64,000 bases of DNA from Glycomyces lechevalierae. Lineage in GTDB: Bacteria; Actinomycetota; Actinomycetes; Mycobacteriales; Micromonosporaceae. Within the stretch, counting starts at the first letter, position 1, and each line of letters starts with the position of its first letter. Both the position numbers and the translations under genes were made by a program. This document shows, one piece after another, positions 35,229 through 44,595 of this stretch. Below the pieces are notes generated by a model. That model was not told where the DNA came from. It did no database searches and saw only the letters and a list, made by a program, of their open reading frames with translations. The stretch lies in the NCBI RefSeq assembly GCF_027622945.1, contig NZ_JAPZVQ010000002.1:415871-479870 (forward strand). Reading direction: 5' to 3'.

Positions 35229-35678
35229 CTACGCCCCCGGCCGCCAGGCCATGAGGACCACGACCACGCCGTAGAAGACGAGGTTGAGCCCCGAGAGCGC
35301 CAGCAGCCGCCCCCGGTGCTGCTCCAGCAGTTCGCCGTCCATGGTGCCGTGCGTGTCCAGGAGCTCCTTGCCGATGCGCGCGAGCACCCCCGGGATCACG
35401 GCCGCGCCGTTGACCACCGCCACGACGTAGAGGGTCGAGGCGATGATGACCCAGGGGTCGGCGAACGAGTACCGCTCGCTCGTCATCATCGTCAGCACCC
35501 CGAACAGCGCGGCCACCAGCGTGAGCGCGTTGAAGGCCATGCAGCGCCGCCCGGCCCGGTGCACCCGGTCGCCGTCCCGCTCCCGCAGCGCCCGCTCCCC
35601 CAGCCACGGCATCAGCATGGCCGGGCCGACGAACACGACGGCCAGCAGGACATGCAGGACCGACAACAGAGTGTGCAT
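35229..35678 (-). CDS. DUF2269-like integral membrane protein
   Basis: A 149-residue protein with about four helices: HTLLSVLHVLLAVVFVGPAM at the N terminus, ALTLVAALFGVLTMM, WVIIASTLYVVAVVNGAA and LNLVFYGVVVVLMA. The opening HVLLAVVFVGP resembles DUF2269. ATG at 35678. Convergent with YqgE. Function unknown. Confidence 0.7.
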   Translation of the reverse strand: MHTLLSVLHVLLAVVFVGPAMLMPWLGERALRERDGDRVHRAGRRCMAFNALTLVAALFGVLTMMTSERYSFADPWVIIASTLYVVAVVNGAAVIPGVLARIGKELLDTHGTMDGELLEQHRGRLLALSGLNLVFYGVVVVLMAWRPGA

Positions 35679-35774
35679 ATTGTGATCTTACGGACATAAC
35701 ACCCAGGCCGGTCGTCGAAATCGGCCGCGGCGGAGTGCACACCAGCAGAGCACAAAACGGCGCCCACAAAAAAG

Positions 35775-35880
35775 CGGGCCGGGGGCGGGGGCCCGCGGGG
35801 GGGGGGGGGGCCCCGGGGGGGGGGGGGGCGGGGGGGGGGGGGCCCCGCCCCCCCCAACAACCCGCCCCCCCAAAAAACCC
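35775..35880. repeat. Poly-G/poly-C low-complexity tract
   Basis: More than 90 bases made almost only of G then C runs, some over 10 bases long. Real terminator hairpins can be GC-rich, but uninterrupted homopolymers on this scale suggest unreliable base calling or assembly. No gene is supported here. Confidence 0.7.
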
Positions 35881-35919
35881 GGGCCGGGCCCGGACGCCTT
35901 CGCGTCCGGGCCCGGCCCG
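35880..35919. terminator. Terminator hairpin downstream of tmRNA
   Basis: CGGGCCGGGCCCGGACGC pairs with its complement across a CTTC loop, ending about 8 bases beyond the mature tmRNA 3' end on the minus strand. Confidence 0.75.
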
Positions 35920-35927
35920 TATGGCCG

Positions 35928-36298
35928 TGGAGCTGCAGGGAATCGAACCCTGGTCCTCCGCTGCATCTGTGAGACTTCTCCGGGTGCAGTCCGCTGTGCC
36001 TTTTCTCGAGCCCCACCGATCACGCGGACGAGACGGTGTGACGGGCTCTAATCGCCGAGAATCTCGGCCTTCGGTCCCAGCGATCAAGACCTCGGCCCAG
36101 CATCCTTAAATGATGCCGCGAACCCAGAGCGGATGCGCCTCTGGAGCGGCAACTTCACAGTCGCTTAGGCAGCGAGAGCGAAGTCAGTGCGTTTTGCGTT
36201 GGCACTTATTGGTTTCCAACGTTGGTTTACGAGACAGCGTTGGCTTCCTCGACCCGCTTCCCTCACCTCAACATACGGAGTCGAAACCGATCAGCCCC
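35928..36298 (-). ncRNA. ssrA: tmRNA (10Sa RNA)
   Basis: About 371 nt. The 5' end GGGGCTGATCGGTTTCGACT at 36298 pairs with the 3' end CAGCTCC, giving the tRNA-like acceptor stem, and GGTTCGATTCCCTGC forms the T arm. The tag reading frame (36203 to 36165, minus strand) encodes ANAKRTDFALAA followed by TAA. The final CCA is not encoded (the DNA reads ACGG after the stem), so it must be added. tmRNA with SmpB rescues stalled ribosomes and tags products for proteolysis. A TAGAAT at 36345-36350 (minus strand) may be a -10 for a longer precursor. Confidence 0.96.
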
Positions 36299-36390
36299 GA
36301 GACTTGGTGAGTGAGTGTTTCACCCTGTTCAGTTGTGCTTGGGAATTCTAACCCAGTCCAACGACGCGCGTCGAACCGATATTCCCCCGG

Positions 36391-36897
36391 TCACTTGCCG
36401 CCGCGCTTGGCGGCGCGGCCCATGGCCCGCTCGATCTCGCGGTCGGACTCGCGCTTGGCGATGGCCTGGCGCTTGTCGTAGTTCTTGCGGCCCCGGGCGA
36501 GCCCGAGCTCCATTTTGGCGTACCCGTTGAGGAAGTACACCGAGAGCGGGACCAGCGTCAGGCCGGCCTCGTCGAGCCGGTTCGCGAGCTTCGCGATCTC
36601 GCCGCGGTGCAGCAGGAGCTTGCGGATGCGCCGGGGCGGGTGGTTGGTCCACGTCCCGTAGTCGTACTCCGGGATGTGGAAGTTGTGGACGCGCGCCTCG
36701 CCGTTGTGGATCTCGGCGTACGCGTCGACGATGTTCCCCCGGCCCTGGCGCAGGGCCTTGACCTCGGTCCCCGACAGGACCATCCCGGCCTCGTAGGTGT
36801 CCAGGATCTCGTAGTCGTGCCGGGCCTTGCGATTGGTGGTCACCACCGAGCGCTCGGGACCCGAGTGCTTGACCTTCTCCTGCTGCTTCTTGGACAC
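36391..36897 (-). CDS. smpB: SsrA-binding protein
   Basis: A 168-residue SmpB that binds tmRNA and brings it to stalled ribosomes. Recognised by [52 protein letters not shown] and the basic C-terminal tail ([18 protein letters not shown]) that enters the mRNA channel. GTG start at 36897, no strong ribosome binding site. It lies 92 bp upstream of tmRNA on the same strand, next to its functional partner. Confidence 0.96.
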   Translation of the reverse strand: MSKKQQEKVKHSGPERSVVTTNRKARHDYEILDTYEAGMVLSGTEVKALRQGRGNIVDAYAEIHNGEARVHNFHIPEYDYGTWTNHPPRRIRKLLLHRGEIAKLANRLDEAGLTLVPLSVYFLNGYAKMELGLARGRKNYDKRQAIAKRESDREIERAMGRAAKRGGK

Positions 36898-36977
36898 GCA
36901 GCAAGCTTAACGATCGAACAAGTGTCTGGCGACTCTGATTTACGGCTTCGCAGGCGGGCGCCGTGGGCACCGATTCG

Positions 36978-38225
36978 CTACCGGCATAGACAGCTCGGCA
37001 AGTAGCCGATGGGGTTGACGCGTTCACCGCGGACGCGGACCTCGAAGTGCAGGTGCGGGCCCGTGCTGTCCCCGGTGCTGCCGACCGCGCCGATGCGCTC
37101 GTCGCGGTCGACGTGCTCGCCGTCGTGCACCCAGATCTCCGACTGGTGCGCATAGCAGGTCGAGAGGCCGCCGCCGTGGCTGATGCACGTCAACTGCCCG
37201 TAGCCCGAGCTCCAGCCGGCGTAGACGACGGTGCCGGAGTCGGCCGCGTGGATGGTCGCGCCGGTGCCGGCCGCGAAGTCGGTGCCGCCGTGGAGGCGCA
37301 TGGTGCCGTAGATCGGGTGGCGCCGCCAGCCGAAGTCGGAGGACTTCCAGCCGTCGACCGGCACGACGAACCCGCCGCCACCGCCGCCGGAGGACCCGCC
37401 GCCGGAGTCGTTGTCGTCGTCGTCCTTCTGCTGCTCCCGCTGGGCCGCCTGGCGCAGCTGCTCGGCCAGTCGCTCGGACTCGGCCTCGAGGTCGTCGTAC
37501 TCGGACTGGGCGTCGTCTCTGGCGTCCTCGGCGACCGCGAGGGCCGACTCACGCTCGCCCACCAGCTGCTGCACGGCCTGGCGGGCGGCCTCGGCCTCGC
37601 CGTAGCGGACCTCGGCGGCGCCGAGCGCCTCGTCCGCGGCGGCTTCGGCGTCCTCGGCCTCGGTCCGGGCGGCGGACGCGGAGTTCTCGGCGTTGGCGGC
37701 CGTGCGCCGGGCGAGGGTGATCTCTTCGACCGCCTGGTTCTTGCCCTCCATCATGTACTCGAGATACGTGAGGCCGTCGACGGCGGTCTGGGGGTCGCCG
37801 GAGGCGATGACGGCGTCGACGGTGAGCAGTTCGGCCCCGCGGGCCGTGGCGGCGAACAGGTCGGCGCGGGAGTCGCGGGCCTCTTCGACGGCCGCGCGCG
37901 CGGCCTCGTACTCGGCTTCGGCGTCGGCGAGCGCGTCGCGGGCCGCGTCGGCCTCGCGCTGGGCTTGGGCCGCTTGGGCCTCGGCCGCGGCGACCCGGCC
38001 CTGGGCGACGTCGACGGCGTGCTCGGCGCCGGGCAGTTCGGCCCGGGTCTCGGCGAGCACCTGGCCCGCCGCGCGCACCTCGTCCGAGGCGTCCTCGAGC
38101 TGCGCGGCCATCTGGGCCTTCTCGCGCTCCACCTCGTCGAGGTCGGACTGGGACACCCCGAAAGCGGGACTGCTCGCGGTCCCTGCCAAGAGCAGGGCCG
38201 CGAGCAGCCATCCGATTCGCCTCAT
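36978..38225 (-). CDS. M23 (LytM) peptidase with N-terminal coiled coil, FtsEX partner
   Basis: A 415-residue secreted protein. Signal peptide at residues 1-23 (LLAALLLAGTASSPAFG), a long Ala/Glu coiled coil from about 25 to 265, a Ser/Gly linker, then an M23 domain (about 285-410). Zinc and catalytic residues are intact: HGGTDFA (His, Asp), YAHQS and HLHFEV. EnvC and mycobacterial RipC-like proteins have this layout and are activated by FtsEX to cut septal peptidoglycan. Position just after ftsE-ftsX supports that role. The Cys-containing end SCLCR is unusual. Confidence 0.92.
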   Translation of the reverse strand: MRRIGWLLAALLLAGTASSPAFGVSQSDLDEVEREKAQMAAQLEDASDEVRAAGQVLAETRAELPGAEHAVDVAQGRVAAAEAQAAQAQREADAARDALADAEAEYEAARAAVEEARDSRADLFAATARGAELLTVDAVIASGDPQTAVDGLTYLEYMMEGKNQAVEEITLARRTAANAENSASAARTEAEDAEAAADEALGAAEVRYGEAEAARQAVQQLVGERESALAVAEDARDDAQSEYDDLEAESERLAEQLRQAAQREQQKDDDDNDSGGGSSGGGGGGFVVPVDGWKSSDFGWRRHPIYGTMRLHGGTDFAAGTGATIHAADSGTVVYAGWSSGYGQLTCISHGGGLSTCYAHQSEIWVHDGEHVDRDERIGAVGSTGDSTGPHLHFEVRVRGERVNPIGYLPSCLCR

Positions 38226-38298
38226 AGGCCCCGAATTTAGTCCATCTGCGACGGACGTTCAGGGTATTCGGGGCATATGCCCCGAAGGTTGGTCGAGG

Positions 38299-39174
38299 TC
38301 AGACCTTGATGTTGAAGCGCAAGGTGATCCAGGCCGTGATCGCGCTGATCACCGCCGAGACGCCGACCAGGATCGGGAGCAGGATCAGGATCGCCTGCAT
38401 CGGGATCGGCGGCATGAGCTTGAACAGGTCCTCGAACTGGCCGTCGATGACCAGGTACTTCGCGGCGATGAGCGTGCCGAAGGCGAAGACCGAGCCGATC
38501 ACGCCGGCGAAGACCGCCTCGAGCACGAACGGCGCCTGGACGAACCAGTTCGGCGCGCCCACGAGCTTCATGATCGCGACCTCGCGGCGCCGCGAGTACG
38601 CGGCGACCTGGATCGTGTTGGCCACCAGCATGAGCGCGGCCACGCCCTGCACGAGGGCGACGATCAGGGTGAGGCGCTGGGCCCCGCCGAGGATGTCGAA
38701 GACCTGCTGCAGGATCTCGCGCTGGTTGGTGACCTGGAAGACGCCCTCGCGGCCCTCGAACTGGCTGATGAACTCCTTCGCGTCGGCGATGTCGACCATC
38801 TTGACGCGGAACGCGGGCGGCAGGGCCTCGGCGTCGACGGACTTCACCAGGTCGGGAGTGTCCTCGAAGGTCTCCTCGAAGCGCTTGTAGGCCTCTTCCT
38901 TCGACTCGTAGTCGTACTCGGCGACGAGGTCGTTGTCCTTGATCTCGGTCTCGATCTGGTCCGTGGTGGCCTGATCGATGTCCTTCTTCAGGTAGATGAC
39001 CACCTCGAGGTTCGTCTGGTAGAACTCCTCGATCCTGTCGACCTGGCCGTACAGCAGCAGGCCGGCGCCGAGCATCGTCAGCGAGACGGCCATGGTGATG
39101 ATCATGGCGACGGTCATGGAGATGTTGCGCCACAGTCCGAGGAAGACCTCGGACATCACGTACTTCGCGCGCAT
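38299..39174 (-). CDS. ftsX: Cell division protein FtsX
   Basis: A 291-residue permease-like membrane protein that passes the FtsE ATPase signal to a peptidoglycan hydrolase. One N-terminal helix ([20 protein letters not shown]), a large extracellular domain (about 50-165) and three C-terminal helices of the FtsX/MacB type. [19 protein letters not shown] near residue 200 is the typical cytoplasmic loop. ATG at 39174, 22 bp after ftsE. Confidence 0.95.
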   Translation of the reverse strand: MRAKYVMSEVFLGLWRNISMTVAMIITMAVSLTMLGAGLLLYGQVDRIEEFYQTNLEVVIYLKKDIDQATTDQIETEIKDNDLVAEYDYESKEEAYKRFEETFEDTPDLVKSVDAEALPPAFRVKMVDIADAKEFISQFEGREGVFQVTNQREILQQVFDILGGAQRLTLIVALVQGVAALMLVANTIQVAAYSRRREVAIMKLVGAPNWFVQAPFVLEAVFAGVIGSVFAFGTLIAAKYLVIDGQFEDLFKLMPPIPMQAILILLPILVGVSAVISAITAWITLRFNIKV

Positions 39175-39196
39175 GTGCTCTGAATCTGCCTTCCGC

Positions 39197-39877
39197 TTAG
39201 CCGTAGACGCCGCGAGCCTGGTCGCGGACGATCTGGCCGTTCTCGATCTCGATGACGCGACGGCGCATCTGGTTCACGATGTTGGAGTCGTGCGTGACCA
39301 TCAGGATGGTGGTGCCCGTGCGGCTGATCCGGTCGAGCAGGCGCATGATCTCGATCGAGGTGTCGGGGTCGAGGTTACCGGTGGGCTCGTCGGCCAGCAG
39401 CAGCAGCGGCCGGTTGACGAAGGCGCGGGCGACCGCGACGCGCTGCTGCTCGCCGCCGGAGAGCTCGTGCGGGTAGCGGTGCTCCTTGCCGCCGAGGCCC
39501 ACGAGTTCGAGGACCTCGGGGACGACCCGGCGGGCGACCGAGCGCGGTTTGCCGATGACCTCGAGCGCGAACGCCACGTTCTCGGCGGCCGTGCGGTTCG
39601 GCAGCAGCCGGAAGTCCTGGAACACGCAGCCGATGCTGCGCCGGTAGGCGGGGACCTTCCACCGGCGGAGCCTCGTCACGTCGGTGTCCCCGACGGTGAT
39701 CTTGCCCTTGTCCGGAACCTCTTCACGCAGCAGGAGCTTGATCATCGTGGACTTCCCCGCACCGGTCGGACCGATGAAGAAGACGAACTCTCCCTTGTCG
39801 ATGAAGACGTTCACGTCCTCCACCGAGGGGCGGTTCGACCGGGGGTAGTGCTTGGTTACACCCTCAAGCTGAATCAC
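39197..39877 (-). CDS. ftsE: Cell division ATP-binding protein FtsE
   Basis: A 226-residue ABC ATPase. Walker [10 protein letters not shown] near residue 35, signature [14 protein letters not shown] near 138, Walker [14 protein letters not shown]-loop [11 protein letters not shown] at 39877 is chosen to match family length and the [16 protein letters not shown] start; an upstream extension of 67 codons lacks homology. With FtsX it links divisome assembly to cell wall hydrolysis. Order prfB-ftsE-ftsX-M23-smpB-ssrA is standard in actinobacteria. Confidence 0.96.
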   Translation of the reverse strand: MIQLEGVTKHYPRSNRPSVEDVNVFIDKGEFVFFIGPTGAGKSTMIKLLLREEVPDKGKITVGDTDVTRLRRWKVPAYRRSIGCVFQDFRLLPNRTAAENVAFALEVIGKPRSVARRVVPEVLELVGLGGKEHRYPHELSGGEQQRVAVARAFVNRPLLLLADEPTGNLDPDTSIEIMRLLDRISRTGTTILMVTHDSNIVNQMRRRVIEIENGQIVRDQARGVYG

Positions 39878-40132
39878 GAGGCGGAGTCTAACCGCCGAAC
39901 CGCGGGGCCGGTCGGGCGGCTCCAGTACAAGCGTGGCATATTTCGCAGTTTCAGCCTCATATGTCACGGCCGTGCGGGGGTTACGACGTGATTTCAGCCG
40001 AACGGGGGAAGCCCGCATGGTCAGGCGGCCCATGAACGCTCGGCGGAGCGTCACGAGGCGGCCACGGAACGGTCCCATGCGGACACCCCGACCGCTTTAT
40101 CCGCCCTTCGGCGCCCGCGGTCCGGCACAGCC

Positions 40133-41248
40133 CTATTCGGCCTTCTCGCCGCTCTTGCGCCAGCGGATGCCGGCCTCCAGGAAGCCGTCGATGTTGCCGT
40201 CGTAGACGCCCTTGACGTCGGCCGTCTCGAAGCCGGTGCGCAGGTCCTTGACCATCTGGTACGGGTGCTCCACGTACGAGCGCATCTGGTCGCCCCACGA
40301 GGCCGTGGCCGAGCCGCGCAGCTCGTCGACCTTCGCCCGCTCCTCGTCGCGCTTGCGCTGGAGGAGCTTGGCCTTGAGGACGCCCATCGCGGTCGCCTTG
40401 TTCTGCAGCTGCGAGCGCTCGTTCTGGCAGGAGACGACGATGCCCGTGGGAAGGTGGGTCAGGCGCACGGCCGAGTCGGTCGTGTTGACGCCCTGCCCGC
40501 CGGGGCCCGAGGAGCGGTAGACGTCCACGCGGATCTCGTCCTCGGGGATGTCCTCGATCTCGTCGGTCTGCTCCAGCGCCGGGACGACCTCGACGGCCGC
40601 GAAGCCGGTCTGGCGGCGGCCCTGGTTGTCGTATTTGCTGATGCGCACCACGCGGTGCGTGCCCTGCTCGACCGAGAGGTGCCCGTAGGCGTACGGGCCG
40701 TTCACGGCGAAGGTGGCGGAGCGGATCCCGGCCTCTTCGGCGTAGGAGATGTCGTAGACCTCGGTGCCGAAGCTGTGCGCCTCGGACCACCGCAGGTACA
40801 TGCGCATGAGCTGCTCGGCGAAGTCGCAGGCGTCGGCGCCGCCGGCGCCCGAGCGGACGGTCACGACGCAGTCGCGCTCGTCGTACTCGCCGGAGAGGAG
40901 CGTGCGCACCTCGAGCTCGTCCACAGCCTTGCGGATCGACTCGAGCTCGGCGGCGGCCTCGGCGGCCGCGCCCGGGTCGTGCTCGTCGTCGGCGAGCTCG
41001 AACATGATCGCGACGTCGTCCATGCGCTCGTGGAGCGAGGCGAGCTTCTTGAGCTCGGCCTGGACGTAGGACAGGCGCGAGGTGATCTTCTGCGCCTGGA
41101 CGGTGTCGTCCCACAGGCCGGGGTCGGCCGCGGCGGCTTCGAGTTCGGCCAGCTCGCGCCGCAGCGCGGGCAGGTCGAGGACGGCCTCGACGCTGCTGAG
41201 CGTCGCCTTCAGGTCACGGAGATCGGAGGAAACATCGACACTGGTCAC
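40133..41248 (-). CDS. prfB: Peptide chain release factor 2 with atypical stop-recognition tripeptide
   Basis: A 371-residue class I release factor. The catalytic GGQ is at residues 250-252 in [10 protein letters not shown], and [12 protein letters not shown] follows the recognition loop as in RF2. Flanking residues (THRVVRIS ... DNQGRRQT) are those of RF2, but the SPF tripeptide that reads the second and third stop-codon bases is Ser204-Lys205-Tyr206 (bases 40631-40639). No programmed frameshift is present. Position next to ftsE confirms this is the normal actinobacterial prfB locus. RF2 ends translation at UGA and UAA, so either SKY still works or another factor exists. Confidence 0.95.
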   Translation of the reverse strand: MTSVDVSSDLRDLKATLSSVEAVLDLPALRRELAELEAAAADPGLWDDTVQAQKITSRLSYVQAELKKLASLHERMDDVAIMFELADDEHDPGAAAEAAAELESIRKAVDELEVRTLLSGEYDERDCVVTVRSGAGGADACDFAEQLMRMYLRWSEAHSFGTEVYDISYAEEAGIRSATFAVNGPYAYGHLSVEQGTHRVVRISKYDNQGRRQTGFAAVEVVPALEQTDEIEDIPEDEIRVDVYRSSGPGGQGVNTTDSAVRLTHLPTGIVVSCQNERSQLQNKATAMGVLKAKLLQRKRDEERAKVDELRGSATASWGDQMRSYVEHPYQMVKDLRTGFETADVKGVYDGNIDGFLEAGIRWRKSGEKAE

Positions 41249-41285
41249 AACAGATCAGACTACGCCTGTATTCGGGCTCATACGA

Positions 41286-41322
41286 AACGGGACGCGAGCC
41301 CCCGCTAGGGCCGCGTCCCGTT
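41286..41322. terminator. Hairpin terminator after the PadR gene
   Basis: AACGGGACGCG at 41286-41296 pairs with CGCGTCCCGTT at 41312-41322. It lies downstream of the PadR-family gene on the minus strand and before prfB. Confidence 0.7.
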
Positions 41323-41400
41323 CCGTGCTTGATCGTCGTTCCCCGGGTCAGGGCCCGGCTCTGCTAATGCACGGCTCCGCAAGCGATCGCCGTGCGCGTC

Positions 41401-41904
41401 CTATCGCTTCTTCAGCCAGCTGAGGGCCGAGCGGTGGTAGCCGATCGCGAACTCCATCGCGATCGCCGCGTTCGGGTCCTCGTCCGCGTAGTCCTTCGCA
41501 GCGGCGCGGGCCTCTGCCAAGGCCTCCTGGTGCTGCTCGGTCGCGTCGGCGAACATCTCCTCGGCGGTGTCCTTGGAGAGGTAGTCGAGGAAGGCCGTGC
41601 GCAGTGCGACGGGGTCGCGCAGCTGGCCGATTCGGGCCGGCTCATTGAGCCAGCGGGTGAACGCCCGCTTGCCGTTGGCGCTGATCGTGTAGGGCACCGA
41701 GGCGCGGGGGCCCGGCTTCCCGACTCGAACGAGGCCGCCTTCGGCGAGGGCGGGGAGTTCGCGGTAGACCTGGGAACGCGTCATGGTCCAGTACGGACCG
41801 AGGCGACGGGTCGCCTCGGCCATGAGTTGTCCGCCGGTCATCGGTCCTTCGTGCAGCAAGCCCAGCAATGCTGCTGAGGTTGCGTTGAGTTCTTTTCCTG
41901 CCAT
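41401..41904 (-). CDS. PadR-family transcriptional regulator
   Basis: A 167-residue regulator. The winged helix-turn-helix covers residues 10-80 (SAALLGLLHEGPMTGGQL, SQVYRELPALAEGGLVRV, YTISANGKRAF), and a C-terminal helical dimerisation region of the Vir-C type follows. PadR proteins often repress a neighbouring transporter or detoxification gene, but none is adjacent here. ATG at 41904. The target is unknown. Confidence 0.9.
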   Translation of the reverse strand: MAGKELNATSAALLGLLHEGPMTGGQLMAEATRRLGPYWTMTRSQVYRELPALAEGGLVRVGKPGPRASVPYTISANGKRAFTRWLNEPARIGQLRDPVALRTAFLDYLSKDTAEEMFADATEQHQEALAEARAAAKDYADEDPNAAIAMEFAIGYHRSALSWLKKR

Positions 41905-42156
41905 GCCCGACAGGATGCCATGTGGATGCCCTCATGACAAGTGGACAGCTCCAATGTGTCGATAGACCGTTACCGATACTTGATTGGATGGGTTCACGGA
42001 TTGCGCTGCAAGCCTTGCGAAACGGTCTGAGGCGTCCACTGGATTGCAACGCCTGTTTCGAGAATTCCAATCGTGTGATCCCGATCGCCCCCATGGGTTG
42101 CGATGACTCGGCGTCGCCCGGCGGTCACGGATCATTATCGACTGTCGTGATCGCTT

Positions 42157-43512
42157 TCAGTTGCGGGGCATCGGGGATCCGATGAGATCCGAGCCGGGCG
42201 AGTCGTCGTCCGAACCGCCCTCAGTGGAATCATCGCCCGGGCCTTCCGATTCGGACATTTCATCCGATTCTTGGTCAGGCGATTCGCTATCGGCGTCCGG
42301 CCCTTGAGGAGTGGTGGTCTCCTCACTCGGGGTCGCGCTCGTCTCGGCGCCCGATTCCGTTGGCTCGGCGGAGGTCTCGACCGGCGCGGACTCGCTGACG
42401 CTTTCGGACGGATCGGCCATATCATCATCATCCGGAAGATCCGGGCGGGCGACCACCCAAAAGGCCCAGACGGCCGCGATCACGACGAAGCATGCCGCGG
42501 CGGCGAGGCCGACGACCCAGCCGCGGCCCAGCTTCTCGGAGTCCTTGCCGTACACGGCGCCTCGGTCGTCTCCTGCGGCGCCGGGCTCGGGCGCGGTGAG
42601 CATCGCGCCGAGCGCGGCCCGCTCGATCTCGGGCGCGTGCGGGGTCACCGGGTCGTACTTGAAGGTGGCGGTCGCGTCCCGCTCCTTCAGCTTGGGGGCG
42701 ATCGGCGCGGTCGCCTGGTTCGACAGGCGCGGGGCGAGGCGGCGCAGATCGGCGGCGACCGCGTCGAGGTCCCCGCGGGCGCGCGGGTCGAGCGAGAGGA
42801 GCATCTCGACGATCCGCCACAGCTCGGCGTCCACAGCGGCCGGCTTCACCGGGATCTGCGTCAGGTGGCGCTCCACGACATCGGTGATCGAGCCGCCGCG
42901 GTAGGCGCTGTGCGCGGTGAGCGCCTCGTACAGGACGAGGCCGAGCGCGTAGTTGTCCACGCCGGGGCTCGCCGAGTCGCCCGAGGCGACCTCCGGGGCG
43001 ATGTACTCGGGGGTGCCGTGCGAGGGCGCGGTCTTGGACGCGGCCGCGCGGGCGATGCCGAAGTCGATGAACTTCAGGCCGTCCGTGCCCGCCAGCATCA
43101 GGTTGCCGGGCTTGACGTCCCCGTGCCGGTAGCCGGCGCGGTGGACGGCGGCCAGGGTCTCCGCGGCGCTCGCGCAGCGGCGCGCGGCCTCAGCGGCCGA
43201 GAGCGGGCCGTGCACACGCAGATGCTCACGCAGGTCGAGTCCCGGCAGGAACTCGAGCACCACGGCGCACACCTCGATCGTGACGATGAAGTCCTTGACC
43301 GCGACCACGCCCGGGTGGTCGATCGTGCGCAGGATGTCCGCCTCGGCGCGGAAGCTCTCGAAGATCTCGGTCTCGTCGCGCAGCTCCGGACGGAGGACCT
43401 TCACGGCCACGATCTCGCCGGTGACCTGGTCCAGGGCCCGCCACACGACGCCCACGGCGCCGCGCGCGATCTCGTGCTCCAGGACGTACCGGTCGGCCAG
43501 AACCGTCTGCAT
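42157..43512 (-). CDS. Transmembrane serine/threonine protein kinase
   Basis: A 451-residue kinase, PknB-like. Kinase domain at residues 8-265: glycine loop region ARGAVGVVWRA, Lys38 in VAVKVL, catalytic His130-Gly131-Asp132 (HRD with Gly for Arg), Asn137, DFG at 150-152, and a GTPEYIAPE activation segment. Catalytic residues are intact, so it should be active; the missing Arg suggests activation-loop phosphorylation is not needed. One membrane helix lies at about 323-346, and the outer tail is a Ser/Glu/Pro/Asp-rich low-complexity region without PASTA repeats. Divergent from a PP2C phosphatase, a likely antagonist. Confidence 0.93.
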   Translation of the reverse strand: MQTVLADRYVLEHEIARGAVGVVWRALDQVTGEIVAVKVLRPELRDETEIFESFRAEADILRTIDHPGVVAVKDFIVTIEVCAVVLEFLPGLDLREHLRVHGPLSAAEAARRCASAAETLAAVHRAGYRHGDVKPGNLMLAGTDGLKFIDFGIARAAASKTAPSHGTPEYIAPEVASGDSASPGVDNYALGLVLYEALTAHSAYRGGSITDVVERHLTQIPVKPAAVDAELWRIVEMLLSLDPRARGDLDAVAADLRRLAPRLSNQATAPIAPKLKERDATATFKYDPVTPHAPEIERAALGAMLTAPEPGAAGDDRGAVYGKDSEKLGRGWVVGLAAAACFVVIAAVWAFWVVARPDLPDDDDMADPSESVSESAPVETSAEPTESGAETSATPSEETTTPQGPDADSESPDQESDEMSESEGPGDDSTEGGSDDDSPGSDLIGSPMPRN

Positions 43513-43759
43513 GGGTGCTCCTAGGGGGCTGGCGAAGCGGGCTCAATCCACTGTAAAGGGGGCGTCCTCGCAGCTCAGCGCCGGAGTCGCAGGGTGGCAC
43601 GAACGGGGGATACAGATCAGGGCGGACCAGGCCGGGCGCACCGGGATCAACGGTCGGCAGCGGAGAGTGCCGGGACACTACACTTGCGCCCATGTCCCTC
43701 GAACGGCCAAGCTTTGAACAGACAGCCGAATCCCGGTGCGGAATCAGTGGTGATCGCCT

Positions 43760-44569
43760 GTGACCGAATTGCGTTGGCGCTACGGCGCCGCGACCGACGT
43801 GGGCAAAGTCCGCGACCTGAATGAGGACTCCCACCTCGCGTCGCGGCGGCTCCTCGCCGTGGCCGACGGCGTGGGCGGCGCGGCCGCCGGCGAGGTCGCC
43901 AGCGGCGTGACCATCGCCGAGGTGACACGGCTCGCCCGCCGCTCCCCCGTCGAGGCCAGCGCCGAGCTGGGCGCGGTGGTCGAGGCCGCCCGCGACCGCA
44001 TCCGCGCGGCCGTCGCCGAGAACCCCGAGTCCGAGGGCATGGCGACGACCCTCACGGGACTCTGGCTGGGCGACAACGCGGTCGATATCGTCCATATCGG
44101 AGACTCGCGGGCGTACCAGGTGCGCGGCGAGGACTTCGTGCAGGTGACCGTGGACGACTCGTACGTGCAGCACCTCGTCGACGAAGGCGCCATCACCCCC
44201 GCCGAGGCGCAGGACCACCCGTACAAGTCGGTGGTCACCCGCGTGCTCCAGGCCAACCCCGCCCCCGCGCACTTCGAGACGCGGCCCGCGCTCATCGGCG
44301 ACCGGTACATGCTGTGCTCGGACGGGCTCAGCGACGTCGTCGACGACGCCGTCATCGAGAACGTCCTCCGCGACTTCGCCGACCCCCAGGCGGCCGCGGA
44401 CGAGCTCGTGCGGCTCGCGCTCGAAGGCGGCGGCCCGGACAACGTGACCGTGGTCGTGGGCGATGTGGCCGAGCACCGGCAGCCCCGCCGCTGGCCCTGG
44501 GTGGTCGCGGCCGCCGGGGTGGTCCTGGTGATCGCGGCGATCGTGGTGGCACTGGCCCTCAGGGGCTGA
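43760..44569 (+). CDS. PP2C-family serine/threonine phosphatase with C-terminal membrane anchor
   Basis: A 269-residue PstP-like phosphatase. Metal-binding motifs are intact: RDLNEDSHLA, LAVADGVGG, HIGDSRAYQVR, LCSDGLSDVV and GPDNVTVVV. Residues about 245-267 (WVVAAAGVVLVIAAIVVALAL) form a terminal membrane anchor. It probably dephosphorylates proteins modified by the divergent kinase. GTG at 43760; the ribosome binding site is weak. The 247-bp gap to the kinase must hold both promoters. Confidence 0.92.
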   Translation: MTELRWRYGAATDVGKVRDLNEDSHLASRRLLAVADGVGGAAAGEVASGVTIAEVTRLARRSPVEASAELGAVVEAARDRIRAAVAENPESEGMATTLTGLWLGDNAVDIVHIGDSRAYQVRGEDFVQVTVDDSYVQHLVDEGAITPAEAQDHPYKSVVTRVLQANPAPAHFETRPALIGDRYMLCSDGLSDVVDDAVIENVLRDFADPQAAADELVRLALEGGGPDNVTVVVGDVAEHRQPRRWPWVVAAAGVVLVIAAIVVALALRG

Positions 44570-44595
44570 ACGGCTTCCCTTCCCCCGGAAGGGCT

